From the NCBI RefSeq assembly GCF_907164915.1, contig NC_061864.1, positions 18,388,484 to 18,452,483 on the forward strand: a stretch of 64,000 bases of DNA, in the 5' to 3' direction. Under the pieces are notes generated by a model. That model worked only from the letters and a program-made list of their open reading frames with translations, searched no databases and had not been told where the DNA came from. Made by a program: the position numbers and the translations under genes. This document shows, in pieces, positions 36,281 to 48,502 of the stretch; within the stretch, counting starts at the first letter, position 1; each line of letters opens with the position of its first letter. The stretch is from Impatiens glandulifera. Lineage: Eukaryota; Streptophyta; Magnoliopsida; Ericales; Balsaminaceae.

Positions 36281-38794
36281 ATGGTGATGATAAGAATTCG
36301 AAGCAGGGATGGATTGGAGCGTGTCACAACCGAAGATCCAAATATCACCATCTCTAATCTCAAATCCATTATCGAATCCCAACTCAGAGTTCCTGTCACT
36401 AATCAAACACTTTCCACAAACCAAAGTCTCCTGCTTGCTAAAACCCTAGACGATTTATCCAGATTCACCGATATGTCCGATCCCAATGCTTCCATATCCA
36501 GACTCGGAATTGGACACGGATCGATTATTTACCTAGCTTATGAGGGACAACGATCCGTAGCCGGGCCTAATTTCAATCCCTCTGGCTCATTCGGCCGTAA
36601 GATGACAGTTGAAGACCTAATCGCGAAACAGATGCGTGTGTCGCGGCAGGAGAATCCTCACTGTGAGTTAGTCTCCTTTGATCGCGACGCGGCGAACGCG
36701 TTCCAGCAATACGTTAGTGATGCACTTGCATTTGGTGTTAAGCGCGGTGGTGTAATGTATGGAACTGTATCGGAAGAAGGGAAGGTGGAGGTGGATTTCA
36801 TCTATGAACCGCCTCAGCAAGGAACTGAAGAGAATTTGATTCTTTTGAGGGATCCTGATGAGGAGAAGCTGGTTGAAGCGATTGCTATGGGGTTGGGAAT
36901 GAGATCAGTTGGGTTTATATTTACACAGACTGTAAGTCAAGATAAGAAGGATTATACAATGTCGAATTCTGAGATTTTACAGGCAGCAGAATTGCATGCT
37001 CAGAGTGAATTGAAAGAATGGGTGACTGCAATAGTTAAGTTGGAGGTGAATGAAGATGGGGCTGCAGATGTTCATTTTGAGGCGTTTCAGATTAGTGATG
37101 TTTGTGTTAAATTGTTCAAAGAAGAGTGGTTTGAAACAGAGATTCCTGAAGATGCTGATCCTAAGCTTTCTAGGATGAAGAAGGATGTAGTTGTTGGAGT
37201 GAAGGATACTAAGGAAGTTGACAATGATTTTTTCTTAGTGGTAGTGAAGATCTCTGATCATCAGGTATATATATTTCGATATCTTTTGTTCGTATTGCTG
37301 CTGCTAAATGTGTTTAACCATGTCATGATCTTTGAAGCATTACTATTTCATGACAAATTTTCAAGAGAAATTGACCATTACCCTTTATCAAAAGATAATT
37401 TCCATGAAGATTAGTTGTATTACTGATTCTAATTTACGTCAAAAATCAACCTCAAATTGTTGGTATTCAAGCTTTAAAGTTTTTATCTTAGCCGATTGAA
37501 GTCTACTGCAACTGAGCTTAACCTGAAATTGTTAGGGCAACTTCTTTTTGGGCAAAGATAATGTTATTAGAACAGTTTTCTTCATTAGATAAGCTTTCCC
37601 CATTTCAGGATTTCAGGGCAATTCTTAATTGTTTCATCATTGCATGTATATTGCTTTTGTCTTGATTCATATATATTATGTTATTTAGCCGTTATATTGC
37701 TAAATGTGAACCCATTCTTAGAGATCAACTGATGGATGGATTATGATTCCATGGTTGTGATTGATAACATAACTTATAACTTAATGTTCACCATTATGTG
37801 CTTATTTGGTTTAAGTTAACAAAATTTTATATTGAAAAAAGATGAAGAGTCATTACAAAGTATTGAAGACAATGATTCAAAAATAAAATTTGAAGGAACA
37901 TGGTCCAAATCTCCATGGCTAGCCCTATTTGCCACACAATCAGCCTGAACTCGAATTGTTGGAAGAGTATCTAAAAGTCGATTCAGATTCAGTTCCACAG
38001 AAGTTTGTTTGATAATCCTACAATGTTTCTTTCCCTTTCACCATTCGTTTCAATGATGTTATTTGTCAAATTTTGCCTTTTAGCAACATCAATTTCCCAT
38101 TCTATTGCCATAATTTAGTACAATCCTTCTATTTTTAGAACAAAAGCTCACCTTAATCAAATCACTGAATTATCATGATTCAACTTAAAGTATAAAATTT
38201 GTCTTAATTCGGTATCGTAGTAAGAGCATCCAATTTAACCTTGAAAGTTAATCAAAACTTACCTGATTACTTACTAGTGCAAAATAGTATTTTTCCCTAT
38301 ACTTTGAGTTTTTTTTATGTAGTTAATCAAAACTTTCTACTTTGATGCTTCACTTAAAAAATTACATATAATTTTCATCAAATCAACTTACATACCAAGA
38401 AGATATTTTTGGTTTTTAGCATTTTAGTTTTATCAATAGCATCCTCAATTTATGTAGGTTGTTTTGTTGTGTAACATGATAACATATATATTATGTGATT
38501 TAAAAACTTTTGATCCTTGTTGAATGTGCAAAAATGCAGGGTCCACTTTCATCAAGTTTTCCAATTGAGAACAGGAACATACCAGTTACAATGAGGGCAC
38601 TGAAGAACCACTTGGATCGAAACCGAGGCCAATCCTTTGCAAGAAGAATTTCGGATTTCCATCTACTGCTATTACTAGCCAGGTTCTTGGATCTGAATGC
38701 CGACGTTCCTGCTTTGGCGGAATGTGTACAATCACAGTCCTCGGTTCCTGAAGGTTATCAGATCCTGATTGAATCATTGGCCAGTTCTTCTTGA
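36281..38794 (+). CDS. NPL4: NPL4-like protein, cofactor of CDC48/p97
   Basis: Adaptor that, with UFD1, brings ubiquitinated substrates to the CDC48 ATPase in ER-associated and nuclear protein degradation. Two exons, 36281-37264 and 38540-38794, join in phase 0 to give 412 residues, the length of plant NPL4. A ubiquitin-like N-terminal domain covers about residues 1-80 (MVMIRIRSRDGLERV...). The NPL4 core with its MPN-like fold starts about residue 105 (MTVEDLIAKQMRVSRQENPHC) and continues through YGTVSEEGKVEVDFIYEPPQQG and GFIFTQT. As in other plant forms there is no C-terminal NZF finger. The single 1275-base intron carries a possible LINE fragment. RPH1 follows 392 bases downstream on the same strand. 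Confidence 0.95.
37816..37998 (-). pseudogene. Possible LINE RNase H fragment in the NPL4 intron
   Basis: A 60-codon minus-strand frame includes QADCVANRASHGDL, which resembles the end of the plant LINE RNase H domain (a ...VADxxANxA-type helix). It is too short to be sure. Confidence 0.3.
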
Positions 38795-39186
38795 AGATCC
38801 TGGATTCAGTCTTAGTCATAATTCCAAACATGCTTTCTTAGCAGGCCAAGTCATTCATAGGCTTTGGCACTTTGGTTGTATACATTATATTTAATTAACT
38901 TTTAACTGTATTTATTTTGCTACAATTTCCCTTATTTTCTTCAACTTCTATTAGTAGTATTGTTTGGAAAATGGTTTTTTTGAAAATTTATAAATAAATC
39001 GAGTGAGTTAATTAAATTATTTTTAATAAAATATATATAATTAATTAAAAAAATAATAAGGGAAAAGAAGGCCTTACGTTCGTTATCCGCCTCTGCCAGC
39101 CTGATCGGCAGTTACCGCTCTTTCTCTCTCTCTCTCTCTTCTCTCCGATGAAGTTCGAAGCGAGATAGCGTAAAGGAAGAGTAACT

Positions 39187-40600
39187 ATGAGTTCCTTAGT
39201 TTTACGGCCTTTCGGCAGTTTTCAGTTCTTGAAGCATTCCTCAAGCTCTGTTTCGCAAGTTCGTTTCAGCCGATTCAAAGTTTATGCGAATTCAAACGAT
39301 ATAGTAGATGCGAAAACGACGGTTGGAGGAGGTGAAAGCGGTCTGGAAACATCAAACTCAGTGATTTCTGTTGAAGATGATAACAAGTATGACAAATCGT
39401 CTACGAATGCATCTACAGCTCCTGTTTCAATTGAGAAAGATCTTAAGAAGGTTCGTATCATTCAGATCAACTAGACTAGCTCAATCGAATAACGTATTTT
39501 GTTCCAAATTCGGCTTAGATTAGCTCAACTAGACTTTCAGAGCAAGTGAATATTAGAAAAGTTTCTCATAGCTTGTTACATACCGCTGAAACATTTATTC
39601 GTAAATGAAAATGATACGAATGAACTGCTGAAAAGTTTCTGTTTAGGATTGGATTCTAGCTTAGTGAAGATTATGTGAAGCTCTGATCTAGAAATGTATC
39701 GCATTAATGTAGATACATTTTGCTGTCTGGATGATTAACAGACCAACTTTGCTGAGAATTCTTTTGTCTTTAGATGATGATGTTATTTGAATTTTGAACA
39801 TTGACTATCTTAATCTTGCATATTCAAATGTTTTGATGAATACTATGGAAACGGAAGATTAGAACATTTGAGCAGAGAGTATATAGATAGATAGATAAAT
39901 CATGAAATCAAGCCCTTGCACAAACTGCATGACTTGAGATATTCTGAAATCAGATAATTGCTCTTCGAAAATGCTGTCAAGATATTTGTACACATCTGTA
40001 ATACCTTGATTTTGAACAGGTTGTTCAAAAGACAGCTGCAACTTTTGCACCAAGAGCTTCTACTGCCACCAAGAACCCTGCTGTACCTGGTTCAGTATTG
40101 TACACTGTGTTTGAGGTTCAAGCCTATGTCTCAATGTTAATTGGAGGAGCTCTATCATTCAATCTCGTATTTCCTTCAAACGAACCAGATATATGGAGAT
40201 TAATGGGAATGTGGTCAATTTGGATGTTCAGTAAGTTCGATTTTGGGAGATTATATAGTAGATTTGATTGAACTAAAAGGGTAAAGTAAATGCAGGCTGA
40301 TATCTAGCTCTTTTGCAGCTGTCCCTTCTCTTCGTGCTAGAGATTGTTCGAAAAATGAGAAAGAAGCTCTGAATTATCTCTTTCTCCTCATCCCATTGAT
40401 GAATGTTATAATTCCTTTCTTCTGGAAGTCCTTTGCAGCCGTATGGTCTGCAGATACAGTTGCATTTCTTGGCATGTATGCTTGGAAGGTAAATCTCTTC
40501 TTCTTCTTTTCTTTTATGAACAACAACAACCTGCATTTTCACTTGTTTTCCTGATTTAAACTTCCTGATGCAGATGGGTTGGCTACAGAGAAAAGAATAG
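39187..40600 (+). CDS. RPH1: RPH1-like chloroplast membrane protein
   Basis: Resembles Arabidopsis RESISTANCE TO PHYTOPHTHORA 1, a chloroplast protein whose loss impairs defence; its biochemical role is unknown. Four exons, 39187-39450, 40020-40230, 40319-40488 and a 27-base last exon 40574-40600, join in frame to 223 residues. The first 35 residues are Ser/Arg-rich without acids, as in a transit peptide, followed by an acidic Ser/Thr linker. The conserved part begins at VVQKTAATFAPRAST and includes GSVLYTVFEVQAYVSMLIGGALSFN, PDIWRLMGMWSIWMFTVPSLRARDC, NYLFLLIPLMNVIIPFF and WSADTVAFLGMYAWKMGW. These give three to four hydrophobic segments. The name comes from memory of that family; no search was made. 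Confidence 0.85.
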
Positions 40601-40670
40601 AGATTGAGTTATGAACAATTGATCAATTTATGTGGAAGGAAGGTAATATAGAAACTCATCTTCTTCCTGA

Positions 40671-41140
40671 ATACTAAGCTTGATACTAAGCTTGTTTACA
40701 TCTCCTCTCCTGTAAGTAAAGTAAATCAGAAACCTTTGATAGATATTCATTAGATTCTGCTGGAAGAGATAAATACTATTATCATAACTAGTAGAGACCC
40801 GCACCATATGCCTCACTAGGGGGTCAACGATCACTAGGGGGTCAACGAGTCGAGTACTATACTCGGACTCGATTTGCATTATATATACTTGAATTAGAAC
40901 TCGATCGAGTACCAAAATTTATACTCGAGTACCAAAATTTATACTCGAACTCGGCTCGTTAACAACTCAATTTACTCGAGATCGAACTCGAAAAATTCAA
41001 AAATTAAATTTTATTAACTAAAATTACGTATTTTTTACTCATCTTCTAGAATGTGGAAGATTAAGCATGGTTAAATCGATTTTGCTCATTTGCCTGGAAT
41101 GTGGAAGATAAGCATGTGTAAATCGATTTGCTTTTTTATT
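40671..41140 (+). repeat. Cluster of four short tandem duplications
   Basis: Four different head-to-tail pairs within 470 bases: 12 bp (40671-40682/40683-40694), 18 bp with TCACTAGGGGGTCAACGA (40813-40830/40831-40848), 20 bp with TCGAGTACCAAAATTTATAC (40905-40924/40925-40944) and about 48 bp (41049-41096/41097-41140, imperfect). All but the last are exact. Confidence 0.85.
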
Positions 41141-41270
41141 GTAAGAGAGTAAGAAGTAGATGATAAGTTTCAAATTACTCGAAATATAAAACTTAAACTC
41201 GAGCTCGATCTTGTAATCGAATTCGAGTAAAACTTTGACCGAGTTACTCACTATCAATTTGACTAGTGCT
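40845..41270. mobile_element. CGAGT-rich non-autonomous element relic
   Basis: The segment is packed with CTCGA/TCGAG words on both strands (ACTCGAACTCGGCTCG, GTCGAGTAC, CTCGAGCTCG). A second segment of this type lies at 61640-62340. Such word clusters are typical of the subterminal parts of plant hAT-type elements. Ends were not defined. Confidence 0.35.
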
Positions 41271-41517
41271 TTGACAATTAAAATGAGTATAAAATAGTCT
41301 AATCTCCTCCCTTGAAATTTCAATTTACATATACCACCAGCAGGGAATATAATTCTCTTTAAGATTTGAATCCTGGTTTTTACTTTGGAATGTGAAAACT
41401 TAAGGATGGTGTTAATTCCTCCCTCTAGGGTTGAGAAACCTTGGATATTTTTTTAGGTTGAAATTTGAATATATTGTAGAACATGAAGTCCTAATTTGGT
41501 ATTATGGGGGAGATTTT

Positions 41518-41526
41518 CTATATATC
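41518..41526 (+). promoter_or_regulatory. TATA box of the GATL gene
   Basis: CTATATATC about 260 bases before the GATL start codon, followed by a CT-rich probable 5' UTR. Confidence 0.4.
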
Positions 41527-41783
41527 CTCCTCCCCTAAGTAAGGCCTAAGGCCGAATTTTGTTCTCTTCCTCAAGAAAAACCAATGAATAATCTATCATT
41601 CTCTCTCTTGGGAGTGGATGATTTGTCCAACTGAATCCCCTAAAGCTTCTCTTGACCAGCGTCCAATGGCTGCTGGTGCTGCTTTCCATTAATCTTTCTT
41701 TCTCATCCATTTTTGTCTCTCTCTCTTAATATTTGACTCCCCTCCATTCTTTTTTAACTCAATATTTCAAATGCCTAGGCAGG

Positions 41784-42872
41784 ATGGCCTACCGGAGGAG
41801 CTGCTCCTCTTCCTTACATCTCTCTGGCCGCCACCTGTCTCTCTCTCCACTCGTCTTCCTCCTATTCCTACTCCACCTCTCCGCCGCCGCCACCACCCAC
41901 ACCGGAGGAGGAACAAATCTCAACACCAATGTTCGAATCAGACCCCGGCGACCGCAAGTCCCCTTCTTCCGGGAAGCTCCGGCATTCCGAAACGGAGACA
42001 CCTGCGGGTCTCAAATTCACGTGGCAACAACCCTAGACGCAAACTACCTCCGAGGAACAATGGCGGCGGTGTTCTCGATCATCCAACATTCAACTTGCCC
42101 GGAAAACGTAGTGTTCCATTTCCTATGGTCTCGGGTAGACCCAAAAATATCGTCGAGTATCCGATCAACGTTCCCTTATCTGTCGTTCATGTTGTACCGA
42201 TTCGACCCGAATCGTGTACGTGGGAAGATATCTAAGTCGATACGAAAGGCGTTGGACCAACCGTTAAACTACGCACGTATATACCTAGCGGATATACTCC
42301 CGGACCACGTGAACCGCGTGATTTACCTGGATTCGGATGTGGTTATGGTGGATGATATAAACAAGCTGTGGGCAGTGGATTTGGAAGATAGGGTACTGGC
42401 TGCACCGCAGTATTGTCATGCCAACTTCACAAAATACTTCACTGACGGATTTTGGTCGGATCGGTCGTTGGCGGAGGCGTTTAACGGGCGGAGGCCGTGT
42501 TATTTTAATACGGGAGTGATGGTGGTTGATGTTCGGAAGTGGAGGTTGGGAGGGTATACGCAGAAGGTGGAGGATTGGATGGCGGTGCAGAAGAGGAAGA
42601 GGATTTATCATTTGGGGTCTTTGCCACCTTTTTTGCTGGTTTTGGCTGGAAATATAAAGGCGGTTGATCATCGGTGGAATCAACATGGGTTAGGAGGGGA
42701 TAATATTGAAGGGAGGTGCCGGAATTTACATCCGGGTCCGATTAGTTTACTTCATTGGAGTGGAAAGGGTAAGCCTTGGCTACGGTTGGATTCACGGAAA
42801 CCATGCACCGTTGATCATCTTTGGGCTCCTTATGATCTCTACCTTTCCTCTAAGCACTCATTTGAGGAATGA
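41784..42872 (+). CDS. GATL: Galacturonosyltransferase-like (GATL) family GT8 glycosyltransferase
   Basis: Intronless gene for a 362-residue Golgi/ER-lumen glycosyltransferase of the GATL branch of GT8; studied members act in pectin or xylan synthesis. The start is the ATG of MAYRRSC, with A at -3 and G at +4; the frame extends upstream only through a TTG. A signal-anchor covers about 20-34 ([13 protein letters not shown]). Then come the GATL marker [15 protein letters not shown], the [12 protein letters not shown] segment, the metal/nucleotide-binding DSD (183-185) in [34 protein letters not shown] and the C-terminal [11 protein letters not shown]. Absence of introns is usual for GATL genes. 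An out-of-frame ATG at 41771 opens an overlapping 154-codon frame. Exact subgroup not assigned. Confidence 0.93.
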   Translation: MAYRRSCSSSLHLSGRHLSLSPLVFLLFLLHLSAAATTHTGGGTNLNTNVRIRPRRPQVPFFREAPAFRNGDTCGSQIHVATTLDANYLRGTMAAVFSIIQHSTCPENVVFHFLWSRVDPKISSSIRSTFPYLSFMLYRFDPNRVRGKISKSIRKALDQPLNYARIYLADILPDHVNRVIYLDSDVVMVDDINKLWAVDLEDRVLAAPQYCHANFTKYFTDGFWSDRSLAEAFNGRRPCYFNTGVMVVDVRKWRLGGYTQKVEDWMAVQKRKRIYHLGSLPPFLLVLAGNIKAVDHRWNQHGLGGDNIEGRCRNLHPGPISLLHWSGKGKPWLRLDSRKPCTVDHLWAPYDLYLSSKHSFEE

Positions 42873-44217
42873 ATGAATGAATGAACTGGAGAGACTAAAA
42901 AAAATTGAAAATGAAAATTAACTACTGGAGGAGATTAAAAGAGAAAAGGATTAGGATTTAAAAGGAAAGGAAAGGAAACAGAACAACAACAAGAGTTACA
43001 GACATTTTTGGAAAGAGAAGGATTATATTTACTTGCATTTTATTTTTCTTTAAAATTATTTATTTAATAAGCTTTTTTTCTTTGGATTCTGTATACTAGG
43101 TTTTTAGATTTTAGAATTATGACCAACCCCAAGCTTAGTTCTCGAGCATATCATGTAACAGTAGCAATAGAGACCATCACCCTTTTTTTTATTTTTTTGT
43201 TGTAATTTTCTTTGCCATCAAATGAAGTTTACATGTTTCAGTTTTTTTTAAGTCATATATGAGCCTATTTAAAAACTAATTATTTTTCTATCAGGCTGAA
43301 TATGAAAGGATGTATGTGACTAATGTTAGTGATAATTAACTGGACAAAAAATTGTTATTTTTTATGATTTATTTTAGGGCATTGAATACTGAAGTCTATC
43401 CTTTTATGACTCAAAGTGCTCCTAGAATGATAAATTAAACATCCACTATCATTTACTCAAAGTTAAAAGCATATTTACTAGCCATAGTTAATAATGAATG
43501 TAATTATATTTTGATTTGATTTTGAAAAATTATATTTTTTATATTTGAATAAATATCAAATGTATTTAAAATAAATAAATTAGTTAAATTTAGAGAGACA
43601 TAATTTATAATTGTATTATATATATCTTTTTATTTATAAATACTATTTCATTATTTGTGTAAACATTAAGATAGTAACTTTGTTCACTTGCAGCACCACA
43701 CGAGGAAGAAAGTTTAGTTTAGATTAAAGACAATAAATATGATCCAAATGTTTGGAAAAAAATTGAAATTAAAAGGGTTAAAAGTGAAAGAAAATTTTAT
43801 ACTTAATCTTACTCTTACAATTTTATAACTCATTTTAGGTAAAAGTTGTTCCCAAACATTATAATATACAATTTTTTAACCAAACATGAACACTTAAATT
43901 TACTATAGATATTATATAGAGTACTATATCTCCAACAAACAAACTGAGAATGAATGAAGTGTGTTGTTGACTGTTGTTTACTATAAAGTTTATTGAAATA
44001 TTCGCATATATATTGTACAAACTTTCTATAAGATATATATTATAATATGTTTGAAAGAAAATACACATAAAAGAGGAATTGATCGAGATCCATAATCAAT
44101 CTCCCATAGAAATTAAAAATAGACTCATGATAATTATGCAAAGAGCTGCTTAATTAATAATAAATTAATTAAGGTGCAAGTATGATTGTTTATTATTATT
44201 AAAAATAGATAAATTAA
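42873..44217. other. Intergenic DNA between GATL and the small (-) gene
   Basis: Left part should hold the GATL 3' UTR (GA-rich to about 43020). The remainder is AT-rich without recognisable features. Confidence 0.5.
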
Positions 44218-44739
44218 TTAGTTTCGGGTTGAAGGAGCCTGGTTGATCTTGAGCTTGGTTCGATTGATATAATTGGTAAACCTGAAATTCAAACTATCCG
44301 CCCTTTTAGTTTTACTACTACTACTACTACCCATCATTATGCCTTGTTCTTTTTTCTTGTCTCCTATTTTGAATGTGGACGAACCTCTGATCTTCGCCTT
44401 TGCACGATCAATATACCCTGAAAATCCCTCATCATCACCATCGCCATCGCCATCATCCTTCTTTTTTATTCCACCTCCGCCGCCGCCTCCGCCGCCAACC
44501 TCCGCCGGCGGTTTACTCTTTCCGGTACTTTTGACGGTGCCGTTTCCCTGAGGAGGATACGCCGACGACGGTGGTGGCCCTGGTGGGTTGATAACTGAAC
44601 TGATCGGAATCTCGACTGAATGGGCGGCGGTGGTGGGGGTTGGAGAGAGAGAAACACGGTGCGTTTTTCTGAAAAGAGAGCTGGAAAAACAACAATTGTC
44701 ACATACGCCGTCGTTTGAGGTCCTATGGGTTTTTCCCAT
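44218..44739 (-). CDS. Small protein of unknown function with two FxxYIxRxKxKI motifs
   Basis: A single-exon frame of 173 residues with ATG start and normal coding character. The N-terminus is MGKTHRTSNDG, with a CDNCC cysteine cluster (13-17). A Pro/Ser-rich stretch, a run of nine Gly, a KKKDDGDGDGDDEG segment and a Ser-rich basic part follow. FSGYIDRAKAKIR (about 106-118) and FTNYINRTKLKIN (about 153-165) are two copies of one short amphipathic motif. Plants have families of small proteins ending in such FxxYIxRxKxKI motifs, with no assigned function that I know. No signal peptide or membrane segment. The Gly run comes from a GGC/GGA tract, so the antisense Pro-rich frames are shadows. Confidence 0.7.
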   Translation of the reverse strand: MGKTHRTSNDGVCDNCCFSSSLFRKTHRVSLSPTPTTAAHSVEIPISSVINPPGPPPSSAYPPQGNGTVKSTGKSKPPAEVGGGGGGGGGIKKKDDGDGDGDDEGFSGYIDRAKAKIRGSSTFKIGDKKKEQGIMMGSSSSSKTKRADSLNFRFTNYINRTKLKINQAPSTRN

Positions 44740-44818
44740 TTTCTTGATTTATAGAGAGAGAAGTATGTGACAATTGTTTGTTTGTTTGTTTATGGGGAGG
44801 GAGGGAGGCTTCACAATT

Positions 44819-44840
44819 ATATATATATATATATATATAG
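44819..44840. repeat. (AT)n microsatellite
   Basis: AT run about 80 bases upstream of the start codon of the 173-residue protein, within its likely promoter region; it may itself contain the TATA element. Confidence 0.8.
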
Positions 44841-47800
44841 TCCCTCTAACGTATATAATTTTTATTATTTTATCAGATAAAGTATAGTTTTAATATTTAG
44901 TTAAGGTCCAACTTTCTCTTTTTCTTTTTTTCATTAATTGTTCTCACTTTCTTTTCTTTGAGATTATTTGTAAGCTTAAATCTTTTATATATATATATAT
45001 ATGTTTGGCAAAATTATTTATCAAAATTTTGTTGCAGCTTCTTCCACAACTTTGTAAAAGTATTATTTTTTTAATTCAGATTTTATTAAATATATTTCAT
45101 TTTATTTAATCACATTTTCCGTATTAAATATAAATAAAATTAGTTAATTTTTTTAGCTTAATCATTTTTAAAAATAATTTTAATTATAAAACTAGTTTTA
45201 GATAAGTGAAATTAGACTAATTTCAATTTCATGATGTCTTTTATTTAGGAAAGTTACATAATTATAATTAATGATAATTTCATTATGAAAAAAAAAAGAA
45301 TATGATAATTTTTTTAATATATATTATATATTTTATTTAAATATTTCAGTTGAGCCAATTATGATATCTTAAGTTTCAAGATATTTTTTTAAGTTTTTAT
45401 TTTCTTTAAAAACAAAATATATTTCAACATTTTAACTTAATAAATTAAAAAAAATTATCGGTTCTACATTTTAACCACATAAATTTAAAAATAAAATATC
45501 GGTTCAATATTTTTTAACTTTTTAAATTAAAAAATATATATTTTTTAAATATTACTAAAATAGAAAAGACATCCTAAATTTTAAAAAGAATATTATTTAT
45601 TGAAAATTTTAATAGTCTTTAAATGATAAAATTACTTTATTTTAAAAAAACATAAATAAAATTTAGTTCTTTAACTTAATAAATTAAAAAAATTATCAGT
45701 TCTACATTTTAACCTCCTAAAATTAAAAATAAAATATCGGTTCAACATTTTAACTTTTTAAATTAAAAAATATATATTAAATATTATTAAAATAGAAAAG
45801 AACATCCTAAATTTAAAAAAAAATATTATTTATTGAAAATTTTAATAGTGTTTAAATAATAAAATTACTTTATTTTAAAAAAAAAATATAAATAAAATTT
45901 AGAACTACAATTCTGAACTAAAAATAGTGGAATTAATTATATTTGAATTCTAATTCTTAATATTAAATAATTTACTAAATTTAAAAATTAAAATTAAATC
46001 TTATAATTTTAATGTCAATTACAGTTGAATTCAACACTCTAAAATATAAATATTAGAGTATATATCAATTTTAAAATATAGATTTTTTTTTTAATTTAGA
46101 AATCTTAACTTCTTAACTACAATTTCAATTTATAATGTTTTTATTACAAAAATATTATTACATATCATTTTCAAATATTGGTTGAATCTCTATTAAATTT
46201 TGTACCCACGGAAATGTAAACTTTGACATCTTATTAAAGTTTTTGAGATATATCATTTTTTTCTAGTAAACAAAAGCAAACAAATGCAAAATAATATTGT
46301 TAGCAATTTAGTTGTTTAAACTAGAGTAACAAAATTTATTATTATTTTTCTTTTGAAAATGTAAACATGACATCTTTTATTACAGTTTTGTAATTTTTGC
46401 AAGGTTATTTCATTTCACAAATAATAATAATAAAGTTATTCAAATATTATAATGTAAAATAATTTAACATTTACTATTGTAATAATGTTACAATATGCAT
46501 GTACAATAAAAAATTATTTCTATTTTTAAAATTTTTGAATTAAGAAGAACTAACCTGACACCTACGATCAAAATCTCCATTCAACACAAAGCGTTTTCAG
46601 ATAAAATCGAGCCGTAATATTTTGGTCTCTTAAACAAATAATACTAACATATTTTTATCTGTGATAAAAGTGTTTTTAATATGAATTAAAATTAAATTTT
46701 TTGATTTATTAGTTAAGAATATATGGCAATTCTATCTGTACTCTAAATAGCATCTTTAAATACTTTAATATAAAGCTAGTTTATTCTGCCATGTTTTTCA
46801 ATAGGTGCATTTTGATTTTTTGAATGAGTTATAATTAGTATAGACTAGACCATCCTTTATTTAATTAAATAATTGCTTCCATCAATCTAATCAGCATCTA
46901 AGGTTAGAAATGTCAAAAGAAATGAGGCCTTTAAGCTGTTCAAATTCACATACAACCAACTAGGAATTTGGAAAAACACATTTAAAGTAGAAAATTTGAG
47001 AATTTTTAAATAAATAGGTATCCGATTCTATCTGTTAGATTTCCAATTTCCCAATCACCACCAAATTTTGTATAAATTATTTCCATTTATTTTGGTGTAA
47101 GAATATTTGGTAGTCTTTGTTGGTATAAGAATCACAAATGACCCGACTTGAGGCCTAGAAGAAAGAAAACAAAAACAAAAGAATGCACATACATGTCATC
47201 TTTTTTTTGAAGAACAACTGGAAGAATCAAAACAGCTGTGCATTACATTTTTACAGACATTCTATCTTAGTGCTCTATTTTACCATTTCATATTAAATTT
47301 CACAAACTATTTTAGTTATTTTAAGATTTGAAAGCTAAAGCGTTAAAAGAAGTTCCATTTAATTAGTAAAATCTTAGAATTTTAAATGAGGCTAATTATT
47401 ATGGTTTTATGTAAATTTACAATTTACGATTTATGATTTTACAATTTATAAATTATTTCGATTTTATAAATTTCTATAATTTTACAAAAATAAAGTGAAT
47501 TTATATATTTTTTAAAATTATTGCTTATTAAATAAATAAACTTATGTAATTAGTTTTGTAATTAATTTTTTATTAATGTTTGAAAGTTGTAGCTTTTTTT
47601 AGTGAGTATTTAATTTTTTTCTAAACTAATTAGTCAGTCTTATAAACTGGTTGATTATAAATTTGAGAAATAATTAACTAGTGTAAAATTTCAAAATGGA
47701 ATATAAGCTCATGAAAATAGTCAGGTTAAAATGACTTTTTTTTATTTGGGTTATTAAAATAATCATAATAAAAAAAACATATTTCATTCGTCTCTTTTAT

Positions 47801-48502
47801 ATCACACCATTCAAAATATTAAAATATTTTTTTATTTTAAATTACATTTTTTTTATTTTATCATTATATATTAATATCATTTAAGTCTTTTTATCCAAAA
47901 TATTTTTGCTTCTTCAAAATCAACACAAATCATTATTTTTTTAAATAATTCAGGTTTCATAAAAACCTTTATCTTATTTTTAATAATAAAATTTCAATCT
48001 TATTTACAAATTTTCATTAGTCATTATTCAACTTCAATTAATACAGATAAATATGGTTAATCACTTAGACAGGTAATATTTTTGTAAAAAAAAATGTTTT
48101 AAACAGAAAAATAAATAAATAAATAATATAAACCATATAAAAGGGAGTTTGAATGATAAATTGGATAAAAATATAATTACTCAAATATAACAACAACAAC
48201 AACCGAGAATCATGAAAAAAAAAAGTGTTGTTCAAAAAAATGAATTTAGAATGGCAGCAAAAATCTCAAATCACTAACCAATTGAGAGTGATAACAAGTA
48301 ACAGATTAATAGTTAATTTCCCAAGCCCAAATTGAGCTAACACATTTTTTTTGTGGTTGTAATGAATAAATATTAGAAATGAATCAAAACCAAGGTTTTG
48401 ACCAAGCAAAATTGACAGAAAAATGCAGTCTTTTGAGGTTGGTTGTTGTTGTTTTGATCATATAATAATTATTATTATTATTGGAGTTTGAATTTGAATT
48501 GA
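44841..48502. other. Gene-poor AT-rich interval with a duplicated MITE-like segment
   Basis: At about 45430-45900 a segment of about 230-250 bases is present twice in tandem: the AAAATATCGGTTCAAC word at about 45497 and 45735, then AAAATAGAAAAGA and TTATTTATTGAAAATTTTAA. The word also occurs, inverted, inside the foldback element (58519-58552), and related words occur at 20.3-21.0 kb and 53.2-55.0 kb. The rest has no gene on either strand. Confidence 0.5.

Noticed and set aside
41733..41783. 17-residue N-terminal extension of GATL
   Set aside because: Begins with TTG; the first in-frame ATG is at 41784 and gives a normal signal-anchor.
42285..42686. 133-codon minus-strand frame inside GATL
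   Set aside because: Antisense shadow of the GATL coding sequence.
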